A stretch of DNA of 64,000 nucleotides from Danio rerio (lineage: Eukaryota > Chordata > Actinopteri > Cypriniformes > Danionidae). Each line of letters begins with the position of its first letter. The stretch's first letter is position 1. Made by a program: the position numbers and the translations under genes. Shown here piece by piece: positions 11,701-23,299 of the stretch. The stretch spans positions 31,950,001-32,014,000 of the forward strand of contig NC_133185.1 of assembly GCF_049306965.1 (NCBI RefSeq), in the 5' to 3' direction. Below the pieces are notes generated by a model, which saw only the letters and a program-made list of their open reading frames with translations, did no database searches and was not told the DNA's origin.

Positions 11701-12639
11701 GTACCTGCACTTTTTAGATGAAGTGCGTCTCTGTCACTGCAAGAGAGATGCAAAAACGTTTGATTGTTTGTAGTCAAATCTGCAGTCATGTTTTTAGAGA
11801 TCAAGAGTGGAGGAGAGGTATTTTATTTCATTCATAATGTGCGCTTTAGAAAAATTCCATTAAATTGCTCTAAATTTATATTTATTTAATCTTTAAAATA
11901 AAACAATCATAATTTAGATTTGACATGCTGTACAAACATCTCAAGTACATATATGCAAATACAATATATAGGGCAGAATGTGCATTAGACTACTCAAAAA
12001 TACATATTTTTGAAGAATTATTGCATTATTTTGCATGACCACTGCATATTTCAAAACAGTGATTTATATTTGTATATGTTTATTATTTATATTATTTTTA
12101 TTATATAAATTATTACAATTATTTTTTGTGCATCACATTAATTAATTGCATTTTAAATTATATTTAAACTGAAAAACGGACAATATATTACAGTGCTATC
12201 ACAGGATTTCTTTTTTTTACTGTATTTTAAATCAAATATATAAACGCGAACAGCAGAGGCTTTATTAAAATATTAAAAATATTCATTCCGGATTATGTTA
12301 TTATACATAATTTATTAAGTAGAAGCTGCTATTTCTTAGTAAAATGTTATTTAAAAGCCCTCGCAAAACTAACAAAGCCATGATAATCATTGGTCATCAC
12401 TGCTGTCCTACATGAAAACTGTAAAACAGTTACTGGGATTATACCATTTTAACTGAGTAGAACTGGATTCTTGGATTTATATTTACCACAATTATCATAA
12501 TAGCATTTTAGGTAACACGTCATTTCACAGTATTTTGCTGTAATGTTACATATAATTACTAATAACAGTATAATTACAAGCAATTCATAATTACAAATAC
12601 CAATCCTAACACTATACAGAGTATATACAGGAATCATAG

Positions 12640-13200
12640 AGTGAAATTCAATACCTTTTAAGACCTTTCTTAAGACTCTTTCAGTACATTTTAAGACGAG
12701 GCAAGATTTTAACTTACAGTATGTTTACTAAATATTAATGTAGTAAACTAATCTATTAAGCATAATGTCACGTCTAGCAGGATTTCATTAATTTCTACAC
12801 AGCATCCTGATATTCCAGCCTGATCTCACGAGGAAACCTAAGTATTTTACGTTTTGTCAGTTTAGTGGCTAATTCCTACGAATTTAAAAAGGAGCGGTGG
12901 CACCCAACTTCACTCTTAACCCCAACCGTCATTAGGTGATGAGCAAATCGTACTACATTGTATGAATTAGATCCTACAAATTCATCCGAATTAGCCACTA
13001 AATCAAAAAGTTACGAATTGCTGTGGGATGATATTCACAGATTTAATTCAGGCAAACTTTAGCATACAACCAGACATTGCAAATTAGAAAATTATATCAA
13101 ATTTAATACCTTGCAAAACAGCATTTAAGACTTTTTAAGCACCTTAAATTTCTTTACATTGATTTATCAACTTTTAATACTTTTTGAGACTCAGCAAACA
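12640..13200 (-). repeat. unclassified dispersed repeat (TTAAGACTTTTTAAG type) split by a MITE
   Basis: Left arm (about 12640-12740) and right arm (about 13085-13200) show the motifs ACCTTTTAAGACC and CATTTAAGACTTTTTAAGCA. In plus orientation the same GTCTTAAAAAGTCTTAAAT family occurs at 27835-28600 and 53785-54210. A palindromic element (12814-13028) lies between the arms. Confidence 0.55.
12814..13028. mobile_element. palindromic non-autonomous DNA element (MITE)
   Basis: A 215-bp element whose halves mirror each other: GTTTAGTGGCTAATTCCTACG on the left against GATTTAGTGGCTAATTCGG on the minus strand of the right half, with outer parts CCTGATCTCACGAGG and (minus strand) TATCATCCCACAGCAATTCG. 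It has no coding capacity. Confidence 0.65.
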
Positions 13201-14168
13201 TCCTGCTATAGTACTTAATTTTGCCTTAACATTGCAACAAGCACACCTTAGTAGTAGTAATAATAATAATAGTGTAACAATAGTAAACATAATTATAATT
13301 AATAATAATCACTACTTATCTAACAACACTGTAACAAAGGCAACATAAGTGTAATATAATAATAATAATAACGGTTATTATTATTAATACTAATAGCATA
13401 ATTGGAAATAAAAAGTTCACATAATGCCTAATTTGCATATAGTGCCAAAACTATCTTCAAATATCTTCAATATTGAGGAAATTTGGTATTTTTCTCTCTT
13501 TGCTAATGTATTCAAATAAGCCACACAATATCTGCATCTTTGTTTGTGCTGTTTAAAGCGTGGGATTTATTGAAGGTTGATTGACAAACTCCTCGGGGAG
13601 AAGACAGTGACTCATTGCGATATTAAAGCTTCCGGTTTGCTTTTACATTACTGCAGAAATATAGGCTGTTTTCCAGGAAAACTGACAGATATCCTAAAGC
13701 ACATACAACACCTCTGACAGATCTGCTCCAGCACGCCATGCGTAAGCTCTTCTAATGGAGTCCAAGAGTACCATCTGGTGGATTCTTCCACATGCCCTCC
13801 ATTCAAGTTTAACAGCTTCCTCTCGCTACTACCCTTCAGGAAATGCCATGACATATAGGAAAAATAAGAGAGAGATCACTTGAAAATTCTCTGTTTATTC
13901 ACTAAGTGTGGGTTTGGGTAAAATGTTAATATTTGATTCATTCCATGTTGACCTGATAACATTTCTTCCAAATCTCACCGAAAAGAGTTGTCATCTAGAG
14001 ATATTTTTTACCAGAAAATTACAGCTGTTCAGAATAACGTCTTTTTAGTAACTGTGATTGAAAACATTTCACAAAGTATAAATTTCTGAACTTTAAGCTA
14101 ATTTAATGATTGGTATTGTGTTGTGGATTTGGCAAATATCCATTAAAGTCATCAATGTTGAAAAGGAT

Positions 14169-14306
14169 TTATTTATTCCTTCATTTTCTTTTCAGCTTAG
14201 TCTCTTTATTAATCTGGGGTTGCCACAGTGGAATGAACCACCAACTTATCCAGCATATTTTTTACGCAGCAGATGCCCTTTTAGCTGCAACCCATCTCTG
14301 AGAAAT
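14169..14306 (-). repeat. DANA-type SINE 3'-end fragment
   Basis: Minus-strand SINE tail: the AGAGATGGGTTGCAGC block, the GTTGGTGGTTCATTCC block and a GACTAAGCTGAAAAG end with an A-rich tail. Confidence 0.75.
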
Positions 14307-14683
14307 GAAAAGGATTTAATTTTACAAAACTGCTGTTCATCAAACTAATCTGAAAAATGCTTATTATTATTTATAATGAATATTACGAACAATTAATTGA
14401 GAACAATGAGGATAGAGCAGCAAATCATTGTGTTATTATGAAGAGTGGAGTAATGATGCTGAAAATTCACTTTTGCATTATGCATGAATAAATTACATTT
14501 TGAATTGTATTTAATAGGGAATCTAGTTCATTTAAATTGTAATAAAATGTCACAGTATTTTTTTAACTGTAGTCTATTTCATGTCAAATAAATGCAGCCT
14601 TCCAAATAAGTGCACCTTCTTGTTTCTGTAAATGACAAAACGAATAATAATTAGCAGGTTTATCATCAGCAAAAATGCTGATG

Positions 14684-16076
14684 CAGTGGTGGGAAGAGTA
14701 CTGAAAAAACATACATAATAAAAGTACTATTACTTGCCCAAACATGTGAGTTTAGTAAAAGTATCTGTTGTAAATATTACTGAAAGTAAAAAGTAGCCCT
14801 TTATTTTAAAGTACTTAGGAGTGTAATGAGTATTGCGCTCTCAAAGGCCGATGCGTTTACATGCCATTTGTGCATGTGTGTGTGAAAACGTAACATTCTG
14901 TACTAGTGCATTTAGTTATTTTTAAGGCCATTTTTAAAACTACTTAGTAAATTACAATTCTTGAGAAAAACTACTCAATTACAATCATTTTAGTATTTGT
15001 AATTTGTTACTTCAGCTCAGAGATGGCCAAACTACGGCTTGTGGGCTAAAGTTGCACCTTGGTAACCTTTAATTTGGCCCGCCATCTCATCTTAGAAGAG
15101 GTGTTGTTGTTTGTGGTAGTTTATTTTATTGTTTAAAACAGCTGAAAACTGAATTTGTTTCAGCCGTGCATGAAAAAATGTTTCAATTAAATGTTGTAAA
15201 TAAATGTTGTAAATATATATATACTGACGTACTTATACTTACTGACGTACTCCATAGTGATAAACAGATGCTGTTTCCCAAATGGATTCTGTACACGGGA
15301 TTTGATGCGAAGAGAAAGTCTGGCTTTTGGGTGTGTGTTTAAAGAGACATACACACATAATTGATAATAATAATAACATATAAGGATGTCGATCTTGGTG
15401 GGTTTTTTTTTCAAACACAACTAATTTCTTGTTAAATGAGCATAAAAAATTAGAAAAGCAGTCGAATGCTTTCATTATAAAGTTAGATGTGTGCATTTTT
15501 AAAGTGACACCTCTTATTTAATGTAATAAAAAAACTTAATAAATGAGAGATTCATTCGTTGCTCTTTAATCAGATTGTGTGAGTTATACAGTGGAGAAAT
15601 GAGCTAATGAGATTGATAGCTTAATTCTGTTTCATTATAATAGCTATTAATTTTAATAAGCTGAACTGTTTGCTAACATATTTGCTGCTACTGTTTATGT
15701 TTATTTTTATTTCGTAAATAATAATAATAAAACATATTACTGACCATTTAAGAGTTTATTTACAATGAAAAAGCTCCAGATGAACATATTTTGTAATTTG
15801 GGGATTTTTTTTGGGGGGGGGGGGGGGGGGGGGTCCTTATTATGGTGGGCATATCCCTTATTATGGTGGGCATATCCCTTATTTTCACATCACAATGTTG
15901 ACAGGTATGTTTTAATCCACTTGATGGTGTTAACCTAATCAATTCGGGTTGGCACAACCTGAATTACCTGTGTGGAACCCTACTTTTTTTACAGTGCAGT
16001 TCGGCCCTCAATCAAGTTTGGTTTTTGGCCCTTGATAAGGAAAAGTTTGGGCACCCCTTTTTTAGCTACACCACTG
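14684..16076. mobile_element. hAT element interrupted by a second hAT element
   Basis: The outer element begins CAGTGGTGGGAAGAGTACTG (14684), carries AAAAGTAC-type internal motifs, and ends ACACCACTG (16076). An inner element of about 1.04 kb (15018-16059) starts CAGAGATGGCCAAAC and ends, on the minus strand, AAGGGGTGCCCAAAC. It is flanked by CTTCAGCT and TTTTAGCT, a diverged 8-bp duplication. Removing the inner element restores the outer end. Neither has a transposase. Confidence 0.65.
15812..15833. repeat. poly-G run
   Basis: About 20 consecutive G bases following a T-run, inside the inner hAT element of 15018-16059. The length may be affected by sequencing slippage. Confidence 0.9.
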
Positions 16077-16099
16077 ATAACTTGTAGTCAAATTACATT

Positions 16100-16517
16100 T
16101 TTTTGAGCTTACAGAAACATTAAAGACGAAATGTAAGTTATTGTATAATCATTTACTCACTCTTGTTGTGTTGTATATTGTTGTAACGTTAACGTCTTTG
16201 ACTTTCCTTCATGAAGGGAGATGTTTGAGCCATTGACTTTCTCGCATTGCTTCTCCATCATGCATTTTTGCATCATTGTTTCTGTTGAAGCGAAACGACT
16301 TAAATTATATAAGAAACACTCCGTATGGAGATTTTAAAAAATATTTTAATCAAATGTAGCGATTATAATCCAACTGATTTTAACGGACGCACTTTTTTGT
16401 GAGAAGCGGAACTAAAGGTTCAGTTTGTAAGTTACACCCGGACGGAATTGTGTGTGACAGTAGCGTGGTTGTGTTTTCATTAAACTAGAAACTACAGAAT
16501 CAATCGTTTCCACTGAA
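16100..16517 (+). promoter_or_regulatory. wdr74 upstream region and 5' UTR
   Basis: The start is at 16518. The stretch 16380-16517 has more CpG than the DNA to its left (ACGGACGC, CCCGGACGG, TAGCGTGG), as expected for a housekeeping promoter. Around 16105-16220 there are remnants of the common TCATTTACTCAC-type hairpin repeat. No TATA box is apparent. I looked for a U2 snRNA, which sits at the human WDR74 5' end, and found none. Confidence 0.45.
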
Positions 16518-19500
16518 ATGGCTGCTAAAAGCCAAATATGCTCAATATGGTTGGGCTCAGAAACCGGAATATTAAAAGGTAAGTTGTTTTCGTCTCTTTG
16601 TCGACACGTTGTCCACTTCACCACACTGTTTAGTTTGGCACATGTGAGTTGGCGCAACAGACAGGCATTTAAATTTTTAGGGCCATGAATTTAATCTGTA
16701 TTTCACCTTAAGGGGTGAGTCTTCGCAAAAAGCAGGCGTTTAACTTCTGTGAGATGAGCTGTTTGAGTCGGGATCAGGAGGTCTGTGTGATGGCATGGGG
16801 AGACCCTTACGAATCAGAGGTGAGAAGCAGAAATACTGGACAAACACACTTCAAAATGACCATTTAGTGACTGACCGACGTTGTTAATCTCTGTTTGTGT
16901 TTTCAGTTGTTGCTGGGCAGTGTGAACGGCACTGTGAAGACTTTCAGCACAGATAAGGGCATCTTCACAGCCACTAAAGAGTGTGGAGATCCTTCACAGG
17001 GTAAATTCACAGGACTGGCCGTCACTGACAGGTAGTTGATAATATAATATCATGTTATGCTCTGCTCTTTAGGGGCTGATCATTTGATGAATGGATTGTT
17101 GGTTTGCATTGATGTACTGTAGAAGTTATACATTATTTTTCTCTTCTGCTTTTCCAGTTCCATGATAACATGTGTGGAGTCAGGACTGCTGAAAGTGTGG
17201 AAGGAAGGCAGTACAGATACTGTAAGTTAGAGAATTCTGTCCACCTACAACTTTTCTTAAGCACGTTTATTCTAAATATGATTTATTTGCTATTCATAAG
17301 AATTACTATGTGGTTCAAAGTCAAGATATGCCCTTTTGGCTGTCCCCATACAAAAATATTGTGTATAAATAAATACAGAAAGCACATTTAGTTCAAAAAG
17401 GGAAAAATTACCTTAATCTTTCAAAAATATTTTGTTAAGAAATAAATATGCGTTAAATAATGTTCCCTTTTTCATGTAAAAATATAACCACATACTTTAA
17501 TGAACACATTAAATCAAACAGGAAAAGTTTGCCATGCTAGGTTTTATTGTATAAAATTTGTCAAAAATATTTTGCTAATGTCAATGAAGTGGGGATATTA
17601 TAAACAAGACATGTACAAAAAAATGCTGTATTTATCGATGCATTTTTATTTACAAGAACTTGCTTTATTTGTCTTTTACACTGAAAATTTGGATAAGATA
17701 GACTTTAAAAAAAAAAGTTATTTAGTACTGTAAAGCAGGGGTTCCCAAACTTTTCAGCTCATGACCCCCAAAATAACAATTCCAGCGACTTATGACCCCC
17801 ACTATTCACGAAGGTGGTTATAAACACAAATATTGCACACAACGGTGCACACACACTAGTACAAACTATATAAACACAACACAACAAAGTGCAACAGTCT
17901 AACAACCATATAATTTTTTATAGTCATTCCTTTGTTTAATTTAACATTAACCTCAATTAATGAGAATGGTAAGCACAAAGTTTAGATTATTCTTAGTTTC
18001 ATTTTTGGAGACCGCCACTTGGAGAAATTCAGTCAAGGCCTTTATTTTTAATATATGTGACTGCCACAAAGGTGGCAAGGTTAAACATTGTGCCGTAAAA
18101 TCGATCTGTCGCAACTAGCACCATTGCTGTGTCATTATTCTTGTGCAGGGGTGGCCAAACTTTTTCCTATAAAGGACCAAAAACCAAACTTGATAGAGGG
18201 CTGTGGGTCGAATATGGTCAATCATTCATTTATTTTTATTTTTTGGCTTAGTCCCTTTCTTAATCAAGGGTCGCCACAGCGGAATGAACTACCAAATGTT
18301 CCAGCATACGTTTTACATAAATAACTAATACTAAAATATGCTAATTCTAATTGTTTATTAACACCTGACATTTTTGGAAATTACCAAGAGACCCCTGGGG
18401 GTCCCAACCCCCACTTTGAAAACCACTACTGTAAAGTAACAAAAAACTTAATATATTGTCCTCCAATCGACTATCAATTTTAACAGTTTTTAACAGTTAA
18501 ATTTTAACAGCCATTTAACAGTTAAAATAGTTTGCTCTGATCTGTATCCTAAATAATATTAATAATTAAAATAATAAATAAGGTCAGTATACTTATGACC
18601 ACCGTGAATGCATTTTTGCTTTTTTAAACCTGCTATGAAGCAACTGTTATTGTGAAAAGTGCTTTACAAATAAACTTGAATTTAATTTGAAATACCGTTT
18701 TAATTGTTGATTAGGTTTAAATAATTTATAATGATCTGGTCAATTTTGTTATTATGTTATATAGGTGTGTATCAGCTTGTAATGTAATTAAATCAGATTC
18801 TCAAGCACCCTCATCCATCTGTGTTCTTAGGTGGAAGTAAATGTTGGAAAGGACATTTGCAAAATGCGACAGAACCAGTCACAGCGCCATCATGTGGCTA
18901 CAGGGGGTAAAGAGAACCCACTGAAAGTCTGGGACCTGGAGAAACCAGATAAACCAATATTCACAGCCAAAAATGTAAGGCTAAAGTCTGTAGCCTTTTC
19001 AAGCCCCAGTAGTTTTGATTAATTCTACAAGCTGTTCCTTTTTTCATGAATCCACCAGGTAGCCCATGACTGGTTGGATATGCGAGTACCTGTGTGGGTC
19101 AGAGACATCAGCTTTATCGCAGATTCAGATAAAATAGTCACATGCACTGGACATCATAAGGTTTGTCAAATAATTACTTTAATCTTTTTAGATTTGTGAA
19201 TGCATGTTTGTCTATAGTTGTTTCTTATCCTGTATCTACACTAGACAAAGTTTGGAAATGAACAGGGGCTTGTCACAAAATTCTAACCACTACCGGAGCA
19301 TTCTATCAGAAACATTTCTGTTATGAATACAGTGACCAATCAGAGATTTTAAGTTTGGAAAGTACTTTTTTTTTATGTGCACTCTTTAAGATTCCCTCAC
19401 AAAGAGTAATAAATATAAGAGATCACGTTTACAGTTTAGGTGATTATTAGGGTTGGCTACAGTAAAGTGTCGTTTTACTTTCATTCGGGACAAACTGAGG

Positions 19501-22500
19501 TATTGAATGCGAGTATGAAGTAAGGACTGGTAGAAGAGTAATTTTTTTATTTTATTTTGAATTTGATACCACACAGCGAATGAAAAAAAAAATTCACATT
19601 TCTGTGTCTGTGGTCCTTTACTGACTAGATAGGTGTAGAGAATAGTGTCAAACAGGTGTGTGTGTGTGGAATATCCTGTTGCCAAATGCGGCAGAAAGTC
19701 CTGTATGACAGTAATAGTTTGATTGCAGTGTTTACGTGTCTGAACTGCACTTCAAGAATGCCATTAAAAGAAGCCTACTCCACATGTCCTAATTTAATTT
19801 CTGTTAAGGTCTGTTCTGGCCCAATACCCCATAAGTGTTTCTGTTCTCTCATCAGTTAGGAATAGAATAACTTTTGCGTAGATTATGATCGAGACATTTT
19901 TCTTTTTCCTATGATTATTTGACATGTGCAGAAACCAACAAAATTAGTTACAGCAACCTCGACCACACAGAAAAAAAAGAAAGTGCCTCTTTTTTTAAGA
20001 AGGGGTTTATTTGAACTCAGACAACATATACAATTATTTGAATCACTTTCAATAGTTTTTTAATGAAAATTCAAAGGTTTTTTTTCTAATTATTTTTTAA
20101 AGAAAATTGATTTGAGTAAAATTGTTTTGACAACAGTCATCTGTTTTCAAAAGCGCAAAAGAAAACCTTCCCATTTTTATTGCAATGTTGTTGCACAAAC
20201 ACACTACATTTTGCATGCTACGTTGTGCCACAAAATTCAGGCAAAACACTGTTAAAAATCATTTAATTATTATTAAAATTACTAGTTTACAAAAATATAT
20301 TTTGTACATTTTGTTAGGTATTTTATTACTGCTTTAGTTTTGAAAGAAAAGAAGTCCCCTGCATGAAAACTGTGGGTTGGAGAAATGACTTCAATCTTAC
20401 ATTTGGAGCGAATTAGGTACTGTTTGAAAAGAAAACTTGAGCAATTTAAAATGATACCAAACTTTTGCATTCACACCCCTGCATGTGGATTTAGAAAGCT
20501 TTTGATTTTGGGTAAGCAAAATCCAGGCGGAAAGCTCAAATAGCACTTGACTGTATTGTTAATCATAGATTAGAATATAATTTGAACAATTATATTTTTC
20601 AATTAAAATGATTAAAAACAAATTGTCAAATAAGTTTTTCTAGAGTCAGCCACTATTATTTTGTGGCTCAAATTTATCGGTTTAGGCATATTTTTGGCTC
20701 TGGTACCTATTTGAAATGATCAATTTAGCACTGGTATCAAAATAACCCCAAATGATACCCAACCCTAGTGATTGTAGGGAATTTTTTTGCATAACCTGCT
20801 TTAGACTAACATCAAGGACTGATAACTTTTGTCTGTTTTTTTTCAAACAGAGAGCATTATTATTCATCTTTATTACAGTATCAAGATCAATAATCAACAA
20901 TAAAGATTTCATTTTTCTCATCATATTGCAGCCTTGGCTTGTAATGACTTCCTTAAATGTTATGTAGTTATCTTGGTATTATCTGCTATGAACAGTTGTG
21001 TTGCTGTAAGCGATAGTTTACTCCAAAACAAAAATTGTAACCATTTACTCACCCTTTAAATATTTCAAACTGGTTTAAGTTTCTTTCTTCTGAAAAATGT
21101 TGGAAACTGGTAACCATTGACTTTCATAGTATTTGTTTTCATACTATGGATATCAATGGTTACCGGTTTTATCAGATTATTCTGAATATCTTCTTCTGTG
21201 TTCAACAAAAGAAACTCCTTTTTTTGTTTGGTGAGCTATTATTATTTTTGTGGGAACCTCTAAATGTTTTCAGGATTCTTTGATCAAATTCCAGAACTTT
21301 CTGATTCATCGATTTATGAAAAACTTTGAATTCAATTATACTGCTTGTATACAAGTAACTGTTTAATTAGTTTTTAGTGAAATGAGGATTAAATCCATCA
21401 ACATTCATCTACAGACCTCACCAAAAATGTGAAGTTGTTATGGAGATTTTAAAAAGGGATAGTGCACCCAAAAACGAAAATGTACTCACCCTTAAGTGCT
21501 TCCAAACTTTTGAGTTTTTTCTTTGTTATTGAACACAAAAGAAAATATTTTGAAGAATGTTAAAATTTGGTGATCATTGACTGTCATTGATTGAAACCAT
21601 GGAAGTTAATGGTTTCTGGTTTCCAACATTATTCACAGTATCTTCTGTGTTTAACAGAGTAAAGAAATTGAAACCGGTTTGTGACAAGTGAAGGGCGAAT
21701 AAATTTAATTTTGAGTGAGCTTCCTCTGCAATATGTTTTTTTTTTTTACAACAAAACAGAGACATTTTTTATTATAAGTTTTGTAAGCCAATGTTTTTAG
21801 TGCCCATCCCGTACCCTTTGCCACTGTCTTCCTTTGTGTCTTAAGGTAAACATCCATGATCAAACATAACTCAAAATATCTTGTTCTACTCCTCCTCCGT
21901 CAGGTGCGTGTGTATGACCCCTCGACGCCTCAGAGGAGGCCGGTGTTGGAGGCAGATTTTGGAGAGTACCCGCTCACAGCGCTCTCTCTTCCTGCCAGCC
22001 AGGACGCAGTGGTCGTGGGCAACACTCACGGGGAGCTCGCCATCCTCGACCTCCGGAAAGGTAAGCACAGCAGTAGGTGGATGCTCAGTTTATTTTTTTT
22101 CCTCTCAGGCAGGCTTGTTTTTGAACTGAAGCTACATTTGCTCTGGGTTTTTTTTTTCCTCCCTGGATCTGTGTTTGTTCCAAGTATAAAGGCTGTATCT
22201 GGCCAGCCGTTCTCTCTGTATGTGCAGTGTAATATTATTGAACTCCTGAGTGTGTTGTTTCGTCTGACCCCATTTACTTCTCCATCTGCCTGCAGGGCTT
22301 GTTCGTGGGTGTTTTAAGGGTCTGGCGGGGGCAGTGCGGGGGTTGCAGTGCCATCCTTCCCTCCCGTTGGTGGCCTCTTGTGGTTTAGATCGTTTTCTGA
22401 GAGTACACAGCCTGGAGGACCGCTCTTTACAGCACAAGGTATGAATGCACAAGAAAAACTGGGTTTCTTTTCTCCAGTCTTGCCACATTTGTTCTTTTTT

Positions 22501-23044
22501 CTGTTGTTTCCAATCCCCTTTGGTTCGTGCACAGCCCTTCTCCTCTCATTTCCATCTGGTTGCATGCATCATATAATCAGAAGTGCCTCCCACTCAGTGT
22601 CGCATTTGTATAAATGGTAATTTCATGAACGTGTTTTTTTTTTCTGTGCAGGTATATTTGAAGTCACGACTCAATTGTGTGCTGCTCTCTAGCAGAGATC
22701 TGGAGGTAAGCGTCTGTTTGGTGTCAGGGGGAGCATCATTTCGATGATTCGCTTTTATGTAACTGCTTGTCAACAGTAGCAATAATGGAAGTTGCTTTCT
22801 CGCTGATGACTTTATGCTGCATCCTAATGAGTTGGTTAATCGTAAGACTCTTTATGTGCTCTGTTTCTTTCAGTCATCAAGTGACAGTGGAGATGTAGAG
22901 GAGGTGAAAGCAGAGGAAGAGGATGAAGTTTGGGATAACATGGAAACAGTGACGGAGAAGACAAAAAAGAGGGCCGCTGAGAAAGACGAAGCAGCTGTTA
23001 CTGGAGCAGATGGAAAGAAAAAAAGGAAACAAGTGAATAAGTGA
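16518..23044 (+). CDS. wdr74: WD repeat-containing protein 74 (ribosome assembly factor), complete
   Basis: Ten coding exons: 16518-16578, 16713-16819, 16907-17031, 17158-17221, 18831-18974, 19059-19160, 21904-22060, 22296-22438, 22652-22705 and 22874-23044. All have GT-AG boundaries and they sum to 1128 nt (375 codons plus stop; human WDR74 has 385). Recognisable segments are MAAKSQICSIWLGSETGILK, KMRQNQSQRHHVATGGKENP, VAHDWLDMRVPVW, VRVYDPSTPQRRPVLEADFG, ASCGLDRFLRVHS and KVYLKSRLNCVLLS, in human order. The body is a seven-bladed WD40 propeller; the tail is acidic and then Lys-rich (KKKRKQ), fitting nucleolar localisation. From the family, it works with the AAA ATPase NVL2 and the exosome in pre-60S rRNA processing. 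The gene is intact. A candidate poly-A signal ATTAAA lies at 23293. Introns 4 and 6 (1.6 and 2.7 kb) hold transposons. Confidence 0.96.
17736..18428. mobile_element. hAT element in wdr74 intron 4, with nested pieces
   Basis: Starts CAGGGGTTCCCAAACTTTT and ends GAAAACCACTA (minus strand TAGTGGTTTTC). It is flanked by identical 8-bp repeats CTGTAAAG (17728-17735 and 18429-18436). Inside, a second hAT-like left end CAGGGGTGGCCAAAC starts near 18147, followed by a minus-strand SINE fragment at 18221-18320. No transposase is visible. Confidence 0.8.
18221..18320 (-). repeat. DANA-type SINE 3'-end fragment
   Basis: Minus-strand SINE tail (GTAGTTCATTCCGCTGTGG, AAGGGACTAAGCC, A/T-rich tail) inside the hAT element of wdr74 intron 4. 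Confidence 0.7.
19448..20767. mobile_element. hAT element in wdr74 intron 6
   Basis: About 1.32 kb with ends TAGGGTTGGCTAC (left) and, on the minus strand, TAGGGTTGGGTATCA (right). The flanking 8-mers GTGATTAT (19440-19447) and GTGATTGT (20768-20775) agree at 7 of 8, so the insertion is older than the one at 17736. No transposase frame is visible. Confidence 0.65.
21010..21240. repeat. cyprinid hairpin repeat, copy 1
   Basis: A common long-palindrome family: GATAGTTTACTCC at left, GGAAACTGGTAACCATTGAC mirrored by TCAATGGTTACCGGTTT in the middle, and GTGTTCAACAAAAGAAAC at right. It lies in wdr74 intron 6. Confidence 0.65.
21455..21722. repeat. cyprinid hairpin repeat, copy 2
   Basis: Same family as 21010-21240: AGGGATAGTGCACCCAAAAA at left, AACACAAAAGAAAATATTTT, a central mirrored pair around CCATGGAAGTTAATGG, and TTAATTTTGAGTGAGC at right. 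The copies lie about 215 bp apart in one intron and are diverged from each other, so they are probably separate insertions. Confidence 0.65.
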
Positions 23045-23299
23045 TTACTGATGAACATTATTAGCATTTTCTACACAGTTTATGTTATGTCACTGTATCA
23101 GCAGTGGCTAAACCTGAAAGACTGTTTAATACATATGTAAAAGTATGTAAAGGTCATCTTTTTGGCTCCTGGAGTGGATTTGAACATAAAATGATCTGAA
23201 TTGAGAAATTCAGATGAACTTTTTTTAATTGTATAAAAATGTTAAAGGCTTTACAGTTTTAGTGAATTTCCCATCCGTCTCTGTGGTTCTGAATTAAAC

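Noticed and set aside
16100-16517. U2 snRNA at the wdr74 5' end, as in human
   Set aside because: No sequence resembling the U2 5' end was found on either strand.
17060-17150. TTGATGAA in wdr74 intron 3 as a snoRNA C box
   Set aside because: No CTGA D box follows within the intron.
22735-22810. Possible C/D snoRNA in wdr74 intron 9 (GATGATT ... CTGATGAC)
   Set aside because: The C box does not match RTGATGA and there is no terminal stem.
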